Assembly (NCBI RefSeq): GCF_008370645.1
Contig: NZ_VTZN01000044.1
Coordinates: 1-32,469 of the forward strand
Reading direction: 5' to 3'
Source: Mycobacterium simiae
GTDB lineage: Bacteria; Actinomycetota; Actinomycetes; Mycobacteriales; Mycobacteriaceae
DNA length: 32,469 nucleotides
The stretch's first letter is position 1; every line of letters starts with the position of its first letter. This document shows, piece after piece, positions 24,854 to 32,469 of this stretch. Both the position numbers and the translations under genes were made by a program. A model generated the notes under the pieces. The model was not told where the DNA came from. It worked only from the letters and a program-made list of their open reading frames with translations, and did no database searches.

Positions 24854-27800
24854 AGAGAGTCGGGTAGATCGCGTTCCCTTGAGCAGGTCTCAACAGAACA
24901 TCTACAACGGGGTGTTGCAGGATAGCGATCCCACGTTGTATCTGATCGGCAAGAGCTATCGGTTTCACCCGCTGGAATTGTCGAGATTTCTCGTTGCTCT
25001 GGAGGCGACGATACTCAAGAATCCCATTCAATTGTGCGTTCTCGGGGCACCCGCGAGGGGCACCGACTACCCAAATCTTTTGCTGCAGCTGAAGTTCGGC
25101 GACGTCGTGCGCGTGCGGCCAGACGATCCGCACCAGTCGACGGACAGTGACAAAGAATTAACGCGTATGTGGTCTGGCAGCATCTTCGCTAAGCCGCTCG
25201 TGCGCTATACCGTGCGTACCGACGAGCGCGGCCAGGTGTCCGGCCTCGACGTTTTCACCCACCACATTTTGGTCGATGGCGGCGCGACGGGTATTATTGA
25301 AGCCGATTTGGCGCGATACCTGGTGGCCGGCAAGTCAGCCGAGATCCCTTGTCTTAGCGACGGTTTAGCTAAGTTGTCCGAGGCACACCGTCGTGAGGCG
25401 ATTGAGGTGGAGAAGTCGCTGCAGCGCTTTGCCGCTGTGGTGCAGCGGGAGCTCACCGACGAGGCCCGCAATGGCGCGCACGGTACCGCCTCCAGCAACG
25501 TTCGCGGGACTGCGACCAAGGCTGTATTGAGCGAGTCAGTAACGTTCTGCGGCCAGGCATTTGACTCGCTTATGAATTTGTCGGAGGAGAAGCAGGTCCC
25601 GCTCAACGTGCTGGTGGCAGCAGCTGCAGTGGCGGTGGACGCCAGCCTCCGGCAGAGCACTGAGAGCCTGTTAGTGTACGCAGTGGACAACCGGTTCGGC
25701 GATCCCGAATTGGATGTCGCGACCTGCCTGGTTAACTCGGTAGCGCACTCGGTCCAATTTGCTCCATTCGCGTCGGTGCAGGATGTCGTGCGCGCACTGG
25801 ACAAAAGCTATGTCAAGGCCGTAAGACGCCGGTGGCTTCGCGAGGAGCATTATCGCCGAATGTTTTTGGCGATAAACCGGACCTCCCACATCGAGGCATT
25901 GACCCTGAATTTCATCCGCGAGTCATGCGCACCCGGCCTTCGCCCTTTCTTGGCAGAAACACCGGTTGCGACGGCTATCGGTCCGGTCGAGGGCATGACG
26001 GTGGCCTGTGTTCTGGACGAAGACCAGCGCGCACTGAATCTGGCTATTTGGAACCGGGCGGATCTTCCCAAGCACAACCCGCATCCAGGGGTCGCCGAAC
26101 GAATCACTGCGACATTGGAATCGATGGTGTCGCTGTGGGATCAGCCGCTCGCCATGAGCGTCAACGAGTGGTTGCGGATCAGCCCGGAGGGGGCATGCTG
26201 CCTAGGCGATGCGCCAACCCAATCGAACCAGCCGAGAGCGTCGGCATGGTTTTTGGACGCACCAGGGGGCGTTAGCCAGATTCTGGACCGGCGTTGTTAC
26301 GCCTACCAGTGGGTCGCCTGGTTGGCTGCCAGCGGCGCCGTACCGGGCGACGTCTTGGTGTTCGCCGACGACGGCACGGACAAGACTATCGATCTGTTGT
26401 TCGCGTGCCATGTCGCCGGCTGCGGCTACAGCGTGTGCGACAGCACCGAAGACGTTGCGCGGCGAGCGGACTCGATTGCGGGTCACGGCGGAGATGTGTC
26501 GGTCCGTGTGGTCAACGTGTCCGCCACCCGGCTCCCGGTGGTCGTGGATGCCACGTTACGGCAAGTGGTTCACGAGCGGGTCGAGCAGGTCAGACAAGAC
26601 GACCTGCTCGGCGCCAAAACGGCGTACATCATGCCGACCTCTGGATCGACCGGGCGACCCAAGCTCGTCCGAATCTCACACGGTTCGCTCGCACTGTTCT
26701 GCGCTGCGGTCAGACACGCCTATGGATGGGGAACGCACGACACCATCCTTCAATGCGCTCCGTTGACATCGGATATCAGCGTCGAGGAAATCTTTGGTGG
26801 CGCGGCCTGCGGGTCGGAGCTGGTCCGATCTCACGCCATGCGGATGGGTGACCTGGATGCGCTCGCCCGAGATCTCGTCGCGCACAAGCCGACTATTCTC
26901 GATCTGCCGACCGCTGTGTGGCATCTCTTGTGCGAGGATGGCGACGCCCTCGACGCAATCCGCTGCTCGCAGCTGCGGCAGATTGTCATCGGCGGTGAGA
27001 CTATTCGACCCAGAGCCGTGGACAAATGGATCGATTCTGTTGCGGTACCCAGCATTTCATTAATATCGAGCTACGGCCCGACAGAGGCGACAGTTATCGT
27101 CAGCTACTTGCCGATCGTCGGCGACGGGGCCACCGCCGCAGGCGCCGCTCGACTCAGGTTGGGCCGTCCGTTAGTACCGAATACGGTGTTCGTCGCCTTC
27201 GGCGAAGTTGTCATCGTAGGGGATTTGGTGGCCGCTGGATACCTCGGCGTCGACGCGCCTAGCTTCGGCACCGTGACGACCCCTGACGGCTCGCAACGGC
27301 GCGCGTTCGCAACTGCTGACCGGGTCACTGTTGATGCCGAGGGATTTCCGGTCCTCTCCGGACGCAAAGACGCCATCGTCAAAATCTCGGGCAGGCGTAT
27401 CGACATCGCTGAGGTAACCAGCCGCATCTCCGCGGACCCCGCTATATCCGATATCGCGGTCGAGCTCCACAAGATTGGTTTAGGGAATGGTCTAGGGGTG
27501 TGGTTCGAGACCCAGCGGACCCGCGAAGGCGCCGAGGACACCGCGGCCGCGGCACGCATCAGGCGCATTTTGCTGAGGTTGCGAGTGTCCTCGTTCTTCG
27601 TCGTTGGCGTTCCGCATATTCCGAGGAAGCCCAACGGGAAGGTCGACAGTGACAACTTGCAGGCAATGCCTCACAGTGTCGATGCTGCGCGAAGCGATGC
27701 CGAAGCCGCTGAAAAGGCGGCCGGCCTTGCGGAAATCTGGAGTCGCCAGCTGGGCAGCGAGATCCGGCCGGACTCATCTCTGCTCGGCCGAGGGATCGGC

Positions 27801-29063
27801 TCATTAGATCTCATTAGAATCCTCCCGGACACTCGCAAGTATCTCGATCGGCACCTCACGCTGCTCGATTTGATCAGTGCTGATACTGCCGCGAACCTGG
27901 CCGATGCCGTGCCGACAGTTCACGGATGGATGGACGTTGAGACTACTGCCGAAATAGAAAGCGATGTTGCCGTCTTATGGGAGCAACGCCCCGCTGACGC
28001 ATCGAGCGTAGTTCAGTCCAAGCGCGACGGAGACCGGCCAATCGTCGTGCTGGGCGCCTCCGGAATTCTCGGGACGGGATTCGCCCAGGCGATCCTTGAC
28101 CTGCGGCGGTCGGGAGTGCTGCGTCCCGAGGTGGTGCTTGCCACGAGATCAGAGCTTCCCGAACGAGATCCATGGGCGGCTTTGCGCGGCGTTGACGGCA
28201 TCCGCATCGAACATCTCGCTGGTGAGGTCGGCTCAGCACAACTCGACAGCCTGATACGAGGCGCTGGCACCGTCGTGAATTGCATTGGCAATACCCACGT
28301 TGTGGTGCCCTACCGCGAGCTTCGTTTGGCCAACCTGGATCTCGTTTCCGTGATCGCTAAGGCATGCGCTAGCCATGGCGCGAGGATGGTCCATTTGTCC
28401 ACATTCGTTGTCAACGCGGACATCACGATGGCGCGGGTCACTGACCCTCGCGATGCGCCTTATCCGTATGCGGCATCCAAATCGCTCGCAGAGCTGATCG
28501 TGGTCGGATCGCCGCTTGGACTCGACTTCACTATCGTGCGCCTGCCCCGGGTGCTGGGCACGACCTACCAATTGCGCGAGTCCACCGACATTCTGGTCTC
28601 AGTCGTTGATGCGTGCCTTGGGTTGCGGACCTACCCTTCGTTGACCTTGACGGAAGAGGTCACCACCGGCCGAGCCGCCGCGCACGCCATTTTGGGCTTG
28701 CTGCCAGAATTAGCAGGACCCGCTGAGCTGGGACGAGGAATTACCGTGATACGCGGCGAGCCAGTGGCATACGCGGAGTTTCTTAGCGAATTCGCATGCG
28801 ATGCAGTCGATATCGCAGAGTGGAAGCATCGGCTGGATCGAAGCGACTGGGCGAAGCAGCATCCACGACGGTGGTCGGTGATAGATGCGTGGGTCAGCTT
28901 AGGCATGAGATTAGGTAACCGCTCCTATGCGGATTATCTGGCGGACTATCCGACCATCGACCTGGGTGTCGAACCGGTCGCCGAGCTCGTCGCGACGCCG
29001 CAGTCGCTGCAGGCCCTGCTCCGCCGAGGCTGTTCACAGCCACTCAAACATGCCGGCAATTAG
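24840..29063 (+). CDS. nrp: Monomodular NRPS with terminal reductase (C-A-T-R), Nrp homologue
   Basis: From GTG 24840 the protein has 1407 residues; the open frame reaches back to 24753 but that part lies inside the carrier gene. Domains are condensation (about 15-430; HHILVDG, H141-H142-D146), adenylation (about 440-950; TSGSTGRPK from T600, YGPTEAT, a DISVEE segment with the amino-acid-binding Asp, GRKDAIVKISGRRID, NGKVD), thiolation (S988 in GRGIGSLDLI), and a thioester reductase (about 1065-1390). The reductase has a GASGILG NAD(P) loop (G1072) and a YAASK catalytic pair (Y1210, K1214). The enzyme would attach isonitrile acyl chains to an amino acid, lysine in the related ScoA, and release an aldehyde or alcohol. 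M. tuberculosis Nrp has about 2500 residues and two modules, so this is a one-module form. Confidence 0.93.
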   Translation: MDAPEESRVDRVPLSRSQQNIYNGVLQDSDPTLYLIGKSYRFHPLELSRFLVALEATILKNPIQLCVLGAPARGTDYPNLLLQLKFGDVVRVRPDDPHQSTDSDKELTRMWSGSIFAKPLVRYTVRTDERGQVSGLDVFTHHILVDGGATGIIEADLARYLVAGKSAEIPCLSDGLAKLSEAHRREAIEVEKSLQRFAAVVQRELTDEARNGAHGTASSNVRGTATKAVLSESVTFCGQAFDSLMNLSEEKQVPLNVLVAAAAVAVDASLRQSTESLLVYAVDNRFGDPELDVATCLVNSVAHSVQFAPFASVQDVVRALDKSYVKAVRRRWLREEHYRRMFLAINRTSHIEALTLNFIRESCAPGLRPFLAETPVATAIGPVEGMTVACVLDEDQRALNLAIWNRADLPKHNPHPGVAERITATLESMVSLWDQPLAMSVNEWLRISPEGACCLGDAPTQSNQPRASAWFLDAPGGVSQILDRRCYAYQWVAWLAASGAVPGDVLVFADDGTDKTIDLLFACHVAGCGYSVCDSTEDVARRADSIAGHGGDVSVRVVNVSATRLPVVVDATLRQVVHERVEQVRQDDLLGAKTAYIMPTSGSTGRPKLVRISHGSLALFCAAVRHAYGWGTHDTILQCAPLTSDISVEEIFGGAACGSELVRSHAMRMGDLDALARDLVAHKPTILDLPTAVWHLLCEDGDALDAIRCSQLRQIVIGGETIRPRAVDKWIDSVAVPSISLISSYGPTEATVIVSYLPIVGDGATAAGAARLRLGRPLVPNTVFVAFGEVVIVGDLVAAGYLGVDAPSFGTVTTPDGSQRRAFATADRVTVDAEGFPVLSGRKDAIVKISGRRIDIAEVTSRISADPAISDIAVELHKIGLGNGLGVWFETQRTREGAEDTAAAARIRRILLRLRVSSFFVVGVPHIPRKPNGKVDSDNLQAMPHSVDAARSDAEAAEKAAGLAEIWSRQLGSEIRPDSSLLGRGIGSLDLIRILPDTRKYLDRHLTLLDLISADTAANLADAVPTVHGWMDVETTAEIESDVAVLWEQRPADASSVVQSKRDGDRPIVVLGASGILGTGFAQAILDLRRSGVLRPEVVLATRSELPERDPWAALRGVDGIRIEHLAGEVGSAQLDSLIRGAGTVVNCIGNTHVVVPYRELRLANLDLVSVIAKACASHGARMVHLSTFVVNADITMARVTDPRDAPYPYAASKSLAELIVVGSPLGLDFTIVRLPRVLGTTYQLRESTDILVSVVDACLGLRTYPSLTLTEEVTTGRAAAHAILGLLPELAGPAELGRGITVIRGEPVAYAEFLSEFACDAVDIAEWKHRLDRSDWAKQHPRRWSVIDAWVSLGMRLGNRSYADYLADYPTIDLGVEPVAELVATPQSLQALLRRGCSQPLKHAGN

Positions 29064-29173
29064 CCCATGCAAGCTGCCTGCGAAACACCTCACATTTTGA
29101 GATTCGTTGTCCACGGTTGAATTTCGTAGCGAATCAGGCGTTGTTCAGGGTCTTGTCCCGACGACCCTCATGG

Positions 29174-29357
29174 GGCTCTTCATAATCCACGGTGTAGTTG
29201 GGTTTTGAATCCGCCGGTTTCAGTAGCGATCTGGCGATGTAGTTGGTGAGATTGCGGAATCCCAAGCAGATTCCCGGAGGTGTTCGAGGCGACTGTTGAT
29301 CGCTTCGGTCGGCCCGTTGGAAGTTCCGGGCCAGTCGAATCGGGGCCTTGCCCCCAT
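29174..29357 (-). pseudogene. 3' remnant of an ISL3-family transposase
   Basis: The minus strand encodes the ISL3 C-terminal signature FDWPGTSNGPTEAINSRLEHLR. The expected GFRNLTNYIARSLL follows only in a second frame, and ETGGFKTQLHRGL-stop in a third. Two single-base deletions explain this, one after SA before GFRN and one before ETGG. The stop codon overlaps GGCTCTTC at 29174-29181, which resembles the conserved tip of ISL3 terminal repeats, so 29174 is probably the element end. The upstream part of the gene is cut off by the IS3-type remnant at about 29357. Confidence 0.75.
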
Positions 29358-29599
29358 GTAGTGGACACGGGATTTGTCGTTACGCCGCTTGTGGCAGCGT
29401 AGCGGTTGTGTGGTTGTTTTCGTAGGCGGCCGGAGTGGAATTACGGCATCGGGAGTGCCGTCGTCGGATGTTGTAGCGGGCCAGCCAGCGGAACACTTCA
29501 CGGCGGCAGGTGGCAGCGTCGCGCCAGTGGCTGCGGTCCTGCAGGATCTCGCGTTTGAGCGAGGCGTTGAAGGATTCGGCGAGCGCGTTATCGGCACTT
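29356..29599 (-). pseudogene. C-terminal remnant of an IS3-family transposase (downstream fragment)
   Basis: On the minus strand the frame DNALAESFNASLKREILQ, later REVFRWLARYNIRRRHS and TPAAYE, ends at TAA 29380-29382. It is the end of an IS3-type integrase core including the last catalytic Glu (LAESF). TAGTGGACACGGG just outside looks like the IS terminal repeat. The preceding codons of the same gene are found 2.8 kb away at 32400-32469, so the gene was split by an insertion. Confidence 0.8.
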
Positions 29600-29602
29600 T
29601 AT

Positions 29603-29612
29603 CCGGCTAATC
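29603..29612 (+). repeat. Left terminal inverted repeat of the recombinase element
   Basis: CCGGCTAATC, complementary to 32383-32392. The stop codon of the third-protein fragment (29607-29609, minus strand) lies inside it. Confidence 0.65.
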
Positions 29613-29774
29613 TGTGGATGGATGGGCGGTTAACCGGTTAAGGCGTCGGATTTGTTCTTCGTGGCGTCGGATTCGGTGGGCGAGTTCTTCGATGGCGATG
29701 CGGAGGGTGGCGACGTTTTCGTCGAGGCGTTCGAGCGGGCTGGTAGGTGTGCTGGATCGGCGGTGGTGTTCGAC
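29607..29774 (-). pseudogene. Fragment of a third, coiled-coil transposition protein (TnpC/DUF6262-like)
   Basis: In a frame different from the recombinase, the minus strand reads SPLERLDENVATLRIAIEEL, then a charged helix rich in Arg and Glu, ending at a TAG within the terminal repeat. This looks like the coiled-coil end of the third protein of Tn554-like elements, fused directly to the recombinase remnant after LMALL. The middle of the third gene and the end of the recombinase are missing, consistent with an internal deletion. Identification is by position and character only. Confidence 0.4.
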
Positions 29775-31251
29775 TAGGAGCGCCATCAGCGATTGCAGGG
29801 ATACTCCGGCGTTGACCAGTACAGATAACGTAGGTGTGTCGCAGTTGGTGTGGGGTGATGTGGTCGAGTCCGGCAGTGGTGGCGGCGCGGTCGAGTTCTT
29901 CTCGGATCGCGTTCTGGGACAGGCGGTGTCCGTGTCGGGTGAACAGGAATTGGGCGGGTCGGCCGGTGCGGGGATGCGGCAGCGGCCTGCCAGTGGACCG
30001 GATCTCGGCGATCCGGTCGATCAGCTCGACGGTCTCCTCGTCGAGCGGGATCATCCGTTCGGTGTCGAGTTTGCCCAGCGGCACCTTCAACCAGGTTCCG
30101 TGTCCGGGTATTTCGTGCACGCAGTCCAGTTCGAGGTTGAGCGATTCCCCGATCCGCAGCCCGCAGGACCGCTGCAGCAGCAGCGCGGATGCTGCGAGTT
30201 CGTAGTCGCTTGCTCGCAGGGCCTCGGTGAGTCGCCGGTCGGCGTCGACGGGCAGATACCGCGGCAACGGCTGCGGCAGCCGCGGGATGTCACCACGGAA
30301 CACCAGCCGCCGGGCCGGGGTGTCGGCCCAGCCCCATTCGGTGATGTCGGACAGGAAATTTCCCGACGCCAGCACCCGGCGGGAACGTTCGGCGGCGCTG
30401 ATCACACCGTCGGTCTTGGTGTTCACGGTGTCGACGAGCGCGCTCAGATACGGTTCGATGTGGCGACGCCGGTCCAGCTGTGAGAGCCGAGTCAGGCCGG
30501 GGTCGGTGGCGGTGAGGAACCGGCCGAAGTGCATCAGCCGGGTGGACAGGCTGCAGACGGTCTTGCGGGTGCAGGTCGCTTTCTTGGCGTTGAGGTAGGC
30601 GATCATCGCCGTCGCGATCGGTTCGGTGATCCCGGCGAACCGGTCGGCGAAGGGCACCGGTCCGCCGGTGCGTGGCGGTGTGGGCAGGATGGCTAGGTGG
30701 AACAGCACCAGGTGGGTGTTGCTGAGCGCAGCCTTGTAGTGTCCCCAGCCGGCGCCGGTACGGGCCTGGCGGTCCCGGCATGCCGCGGCGAACTCGTCCA
30801 GATCCTCGGCCGTGAGCTGGTCGAGACGTTTGCCGGTCTGGATCAGCAGCCGCGCCGGCGCCTGCGAGCCGGTCGCCGAGCGGACTCGTTCGGTGAACCC
30901 CAATTGGGTTGCGGTAGCGGAAAATCGAGTCAGATCGGCGCCGATCGGGGAAACGTCGATCTCGCGCCACAGGCTCGAGATCTTGCGTTCGAGCAGATAG
31001 TCGTAGCCCGGCCGGACGAACCCATACAGCATCAAGAAGGTAATCATCGGACGAGTGGAACCGTTGGCCGAGCACCGCACCGCCAGCGGCTCATCGGCCC
31101 ACTTCCGCGGTTCGGGCCAGCGCCGCAGAAACGAGCGCGCGGCGCTGTCGTATGCGGTGTTGCCGCGACCGGTGCGGGCTAGATGCGCCTGGTAGGCGTC
31201 ATACACTTCCTGCGGGTCGGTCGCGGTCGCGGATACGCGCGCGGGCAGCAT
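29638..31251 (-). pseudogene. Second tyrosine recombinase (TnpB-like), C-terminus frameshifted and deleted
   Basis: The 537-residue frame carries a long N-terminal SAM-like region and the catalytic Arg in SCGLRIGESLNLE and HxLRH in TPHQLRHTY. After HTY it runs into a spurious Arg/Pro-rich tail. In another frame the expected VNAGVSLQSLMALL follows, so about one base has been lost or gained near 29815-29830. The LGH and the catalytic Tyr are absent in every frame because the sequence then jumps to the third-protein fragment. It starts at ATG 31251, overlapping the end of the first recombinase. Confidence 0.8.
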
Positions 31252-32336
31252 CGAATTCCTCCTTCACCCGGGTCGGTGCCAAATGGATGTAGCGGGCCGT
31301 GGTGTCGGTGTGTGTGTCCCAACAGATCCCGCATCACCGTGAGGTCGACGCCGGGCTCGGCCAAGGCGGTGCCGAACGAATGCCGCAACGCGTGCGGATG
31401 CCCGCCGACGATCCCGGTGACCTGTCGGTGGTAGCGGAAGATCGTGCGCAGCCCGGCCGCGGTCAGCGGCTGCCCGCGGCTCGGGCCTTTCGCGACGAGC
31501 AACATTCGGCGGCTGTCGGATTCGGGGCGTTCGGTCAGCAGATACACCTGGATCGCGCAGGCCACGTCAACATCCAGCGGCACCCGGCGTTCCTTACTGC
31601 CCTTGCCCCACACCCGCAGCCAACGCCCGCCGATGTCGGCGTCGGTCACATCCAGGGCAAGCACCTCGCATGAGCGCAGCCCGCAGTACAGCATCAACCC
31701 GGCGATTGCCCGATCCCGCCACCTACGAAGACTTTCCAGTAGTTCGCCTGCCTGCGCGCTGGTCAACGGCCGCGGCAGCCGTTTGGGTTCCCGAAGCCGC
31801 AGCGTGGACCGGGGCCGCGGTTTGCGCACCGTATGACCCAGCAGTCCGGTCTTCTCTCCGGCTACCACCCGCCGCGCCTCCCGGCCTTTGGGGACCGGAT
31901 TCGGCTGGTCTGGGTCCCGCATCGCGCGAAACGCGAACATGCCCGAGATCGCCGCCAACCGGCGGTTGATCGTTGTGGCCGCATACGCATCCGCTGGCCG
32001 ACCCGCCATGGTGACAACGTTGGGACCCGGCCGCCCGGGCAGCCGCGCCTCCCGGCATGCCGCCAGGAAACGCAGCAACGTATCCGTGTCCACCTCACCG
32101 AGCGCGGCGTCCTCGCTTTCCAACCAGCGGCAGAACGCCAACAAGTCGAACCCGTACGCGCGCACCGTTTTCGGCGAGTAGTTCCGATCCGCGAGATACC
32201 CCAGGTACTCGTTGACCAGTCCGTACCGACCCGCGGCAGGACCGGCCAGTCGCCAGCCGACCGAGTCTTCGAGCCTCAGGTCAGAATCCGCGGGTTGCAT
32301 AGCAACAGATGTATCCGTCATGTCGCAGCGAAGCAA
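31179..32336 (-). pseudogene. First tyrosine recombinase (TnpA-like), frameshifted before the catalytic Tyr
   Basis: The frame has a SAM-like core-binding domain (about 35-165) and a catalytic domain with Arg in YCGLRSCEVLAL, HALRHSFG and LLGHTH. After LLGHTH it continues as nonsense, while the next frame reads TDTTARYIHLAPTRVKEEFDAAR with the catalytic Tyr. The break falls in a CA/GT run (31308-31317), where one CA unit appears to be missing. Restored, the gene would end at TGA 31199-31201 and overlap the second recombinase by about 50 bp. The likely start is ATG 32321 (MTDTSVAM); 32336 is the first possible. Confidence 0.82.
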
Positions 32337-32382
32337 GCATCAACACACTGCGTATCGAATCTCCTACCAGCAGATTCCCTAC

Positions 32383-32392
32383 GATTAGCCGG
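32383..32392 (+). repeat. Right terminal inverted repeat of the recombinase element
   Basis: GATTAGCCGG, exact complement of 29603-29612. It lies 47 bp upstream of the first recombinase frame, outside all genes. Confidence 0.65.
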
Positions 32393-32399
32393 TTAAGAG

Positions 32400-32469
32400 G
32401 CTTGACCCGACACCACCCATCGACTGGGTAACTCCAAGATCTTGACAGAGTGTCGCGAAATTCTTTGAG
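32400..32469 (-). pseudogene. IS3-family transposase, upstream fragment of the split gene
   Basis: The minus strand reads SKNFATLCQDLGVTQSMGGV then GSS up to the element edge. Joined to ADNALAESF at 29597 it gives GVTQSMGGVGSS-ADNALAESF, the continuous IS3 motif. The fragment runs off the window end. Confidence 0.78.

Larger units (their letters stand above)
29603..32392 (-). mobile_element. Decayed tandem tyrosine-recombinase element with short terminal inverted repeats
   Basis: About 2.8 kb bounded by CCGGCTAATC (29603-29612) and its exact complement GATTAGCCGG (32383-32392). Counting flanking TTAT/TTAA the match is 13 of 14. Inside are two tyrosine recombinases in tandem on the minus strand plus a fragment of a third protein, the gene order of Tn554-like elements (TnpA, TnpB, TnpC). 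The flanks are two consecutive pieces of one IS3 transposase gene, so the element inserted there. Both recombinases are frameshifted, so the element is probably immobile. Confidence 0.75.

Noticed and set aside
29374-29610. 78-codon plus-strand frame in the IS region
   Set aside because: It is the antisense shadow of the IS3 transposase fragment, whose conserved motifs are on the minus strand.

Overview
The window is high-GC actinobacterial DNA from a Mycobacterium, most likely a slow grower related to the M. tuberculosis / M. kansasii / M. marinum side of the genus. Evidence: a PPE protein of the PPE1 type, close homologues of M. tuberculosis CtpI, CtpB, CtpA, Rv0106, Rv0102, Rv0093c, Rv0097, FcoT, FadD10, Rv0100 and Nrp, a Gly-rich PGRS-like tail, and many GTG starts. 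It corresponds to the Rv0092-Rv0109 neighbourhood of M. tuberculosis but is rearranged. All comparisons with other genomes are from memory; no searches were run.

Layout. 1-5600: tail of a Gly-rich protein, a small hypothetical gene, then ctpI, a giant P-type ATPase whose N-terminal half looks like a dead copy of a second ATPase. 5690-7749: a zinc-starvation block of Cys-poor ribosomal proteins (L31 type B, L28, L33) and a CobW/COG0523-like protein. It is divergently arranged around two Zur-like palindromes. 7801-10270: a 5'-truncated DUF2236 gene, a TetR regulator and a hydrolase-like/adenylate cyclase fusion. 10278-18758: a copper-type block with ctpB, a small HMA metallochaperone, a CopD-CtaG membrane protein, ctpA, a Met-rich membrane protein and a zinc-finger membrane anti-sigma-like protein. 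18922-19731: a methyltransferase. 19932-29063: the PPE1-Rv0097-fcoT-fadD10-ACP-nrp operon, which by homology makes an isonitrile lipopeptide metallophore. 29174-32469: a nest of decayed mobile elements, with an ISL3-type remnant interrupted by an IS3-type remnant, itself interrupted by a tyrosine-recombinase element.

The most interesting signal is regulatory. A bipartite motif, GGAAC-17 bp-CGACT, lies upstream of four transcription units: ctpB, ctpA, PPE1-nrp and, on the other strand, the anti-sigma-like gene. In the last case it sits 8 bp from the ATG and implies a leaderless message. The simplest reading is one ECF-sigma regulon. It would join metallophore synthesis, two P1B ATPases with a metallochaperone, and an autoregulated anti-sigma factor. 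Together with the Zur-like block and ctpI, this makes most of the window a metal-homeostasis island.

Other notable points: nrp is monomodular (C-A-T-R) rather than bimodular as in M. tuberculosis, and the recombinase element sits between two adjacent codons of the IS3 transposase and carries frameshifts in both of its recombinases.
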